Assembly (NCBI GenBank): GCA_027533385.1
Contig: JAPZUE010000046.1
Location: forward strand, 1-50,825
DNA length: 50,825 bases
Reading direction: 5' to 3'
DNA from: Rhizobium sp.
Lineage (GTDB): Bacteria; Pseudomonadota; Alphaproteobacteria; Rhizobiales; Rhizobiaceae
Shown here piece after piece: positions 50,690 through 50,825 of the stretch. The notes below the pieces were generated by a model that made no database searches, had not been told where the DNA came from, and saw nothing but the letters and a program-made list of their open reading frames with translations. Position numbers and translations under genes: made by a program. The stretch's first letter is position 1; every line of letters starts with the position of its first letter.

Positions 50690-50825
50690 GAGCGTTTCCC
50701 CCTCATGCTGGATCGTATCCGCATGATGTGAAGAAGTTTCGGGCCTCCTGAGGCTCGACGAGGTCGAGTAGTTTCCCGATCCTGTCCCAAAGGCCGGTTA
50801 CGGTGCGCTCTGCCGCTTTGCGCAG
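50690..50825 (-). mobile_element. IS630-family element, 3' end (cut by window edge)
   Basis: From the right edge the minus strand encodes 40 residues, AAERTVTGLWDRIGKLLDLV then EPQEARNFFTSCGYDPA, with a stop at 50703-50705. This is the C-terminus of an IS630-family transposase. The element end is at about 50690 (GAGCGTTTCCCCC), next to the dinucleotide TA at 50688-50689, the target duplicated by this family. Reading across TA restores a sensible istA frame on the IS21 side, which fixes the insertion point. Confidence 0.85.

Noticed and set aside
1..50825. CRISPR arrays, tRNA or rRNA genes
   Set aside because: No regularly spaced repeats, cas-like proteins, cloverleaf-like segments or conserved rRNA stretches were noticed on reading through. 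A dedicated tRNA scan was not possible.

Overview
This window looks like part of a conjugative repABC megaplasmid from the Rhizobiaceae (Agrobacterium/Rhizobium/Neorhizobium type). The evidence is a complete repABC cassette with an antisense-RNA candidate, a divergent traI-trb operon in Ti-plasmid order, a TraR-type regulator and alphaproteobacterial catabolic and chemotaxis families. All identifications are from reading protein sequences and motifs; no database search was run.

Layout. (1) 0.3-2.7 kb: a Phd/PIN toxin-antitoxin pair, an orphan antitoxin coupled to a tyrosine recombinase, and a decayed copy of the recombinase 3' end. (2) 2.9-13.3 kb: a signalling and motility block with a membrane PAS-PAS-GGDEF diguanylate cyclase, two methyl-accepting chemotaxis proteins (one behind a PhnD-like binding protein), a DUF6894-type protein and an orphan flagellin. 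(3) 13.6-17.8 kb: an ArsR regulator, then repC, a ctRNA candidate, repB and repA, all genes on the minus strand. (4) 17.8-31.5 kb: a control region with two tra-box-like sites, then traI-trbBCDEJLFGHI (no recognisable trbK), convergent traR, and two divergent winged-helix regulators flanking a third tra-box-like site. The relaxase and DNA-processing genes (traA, traCDG) and traM are not seen. (5) 31.6-44.3 kb: a catabolic block with an amidohydrolase, MmgE/PrpD, an ornithine-cyclodeaminase relative, a small VanZ-like membrane protein, a nitrilase-family amidase, an RraA-family protein, a TauD/TfdA dioxygenase, a polyamine/opine-type ABC importer, an XRE regulator and a divergent LysR regulator. 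(6) 44.3-50.8 kb: a priming sugar transferase and an AT-rich O-antigen-polymerase-like gene, with layered insertion-sequence debris (IS3, IS30, IS5, a second IS3, IS21 and IS630).

How the parts fit. RepABC would replicate and partition the plasmid. TraI would make an acyl-homoserine lactone sensed by TraR, which would act on tra boxes between repA and traI to raise transfer, and possibly copy number, at high cell density. The catabolic block resembles the accessory nutrient cargo that Ti and related plasmids carry (opine catabolism on Ti), but its enzyme combination matches no opine pathway I recognise. It is the best candidate here for an undescribed pathway. The chemotaxis, c-di-GMP and flagellin genes suggest the plasmid also alters host motility.
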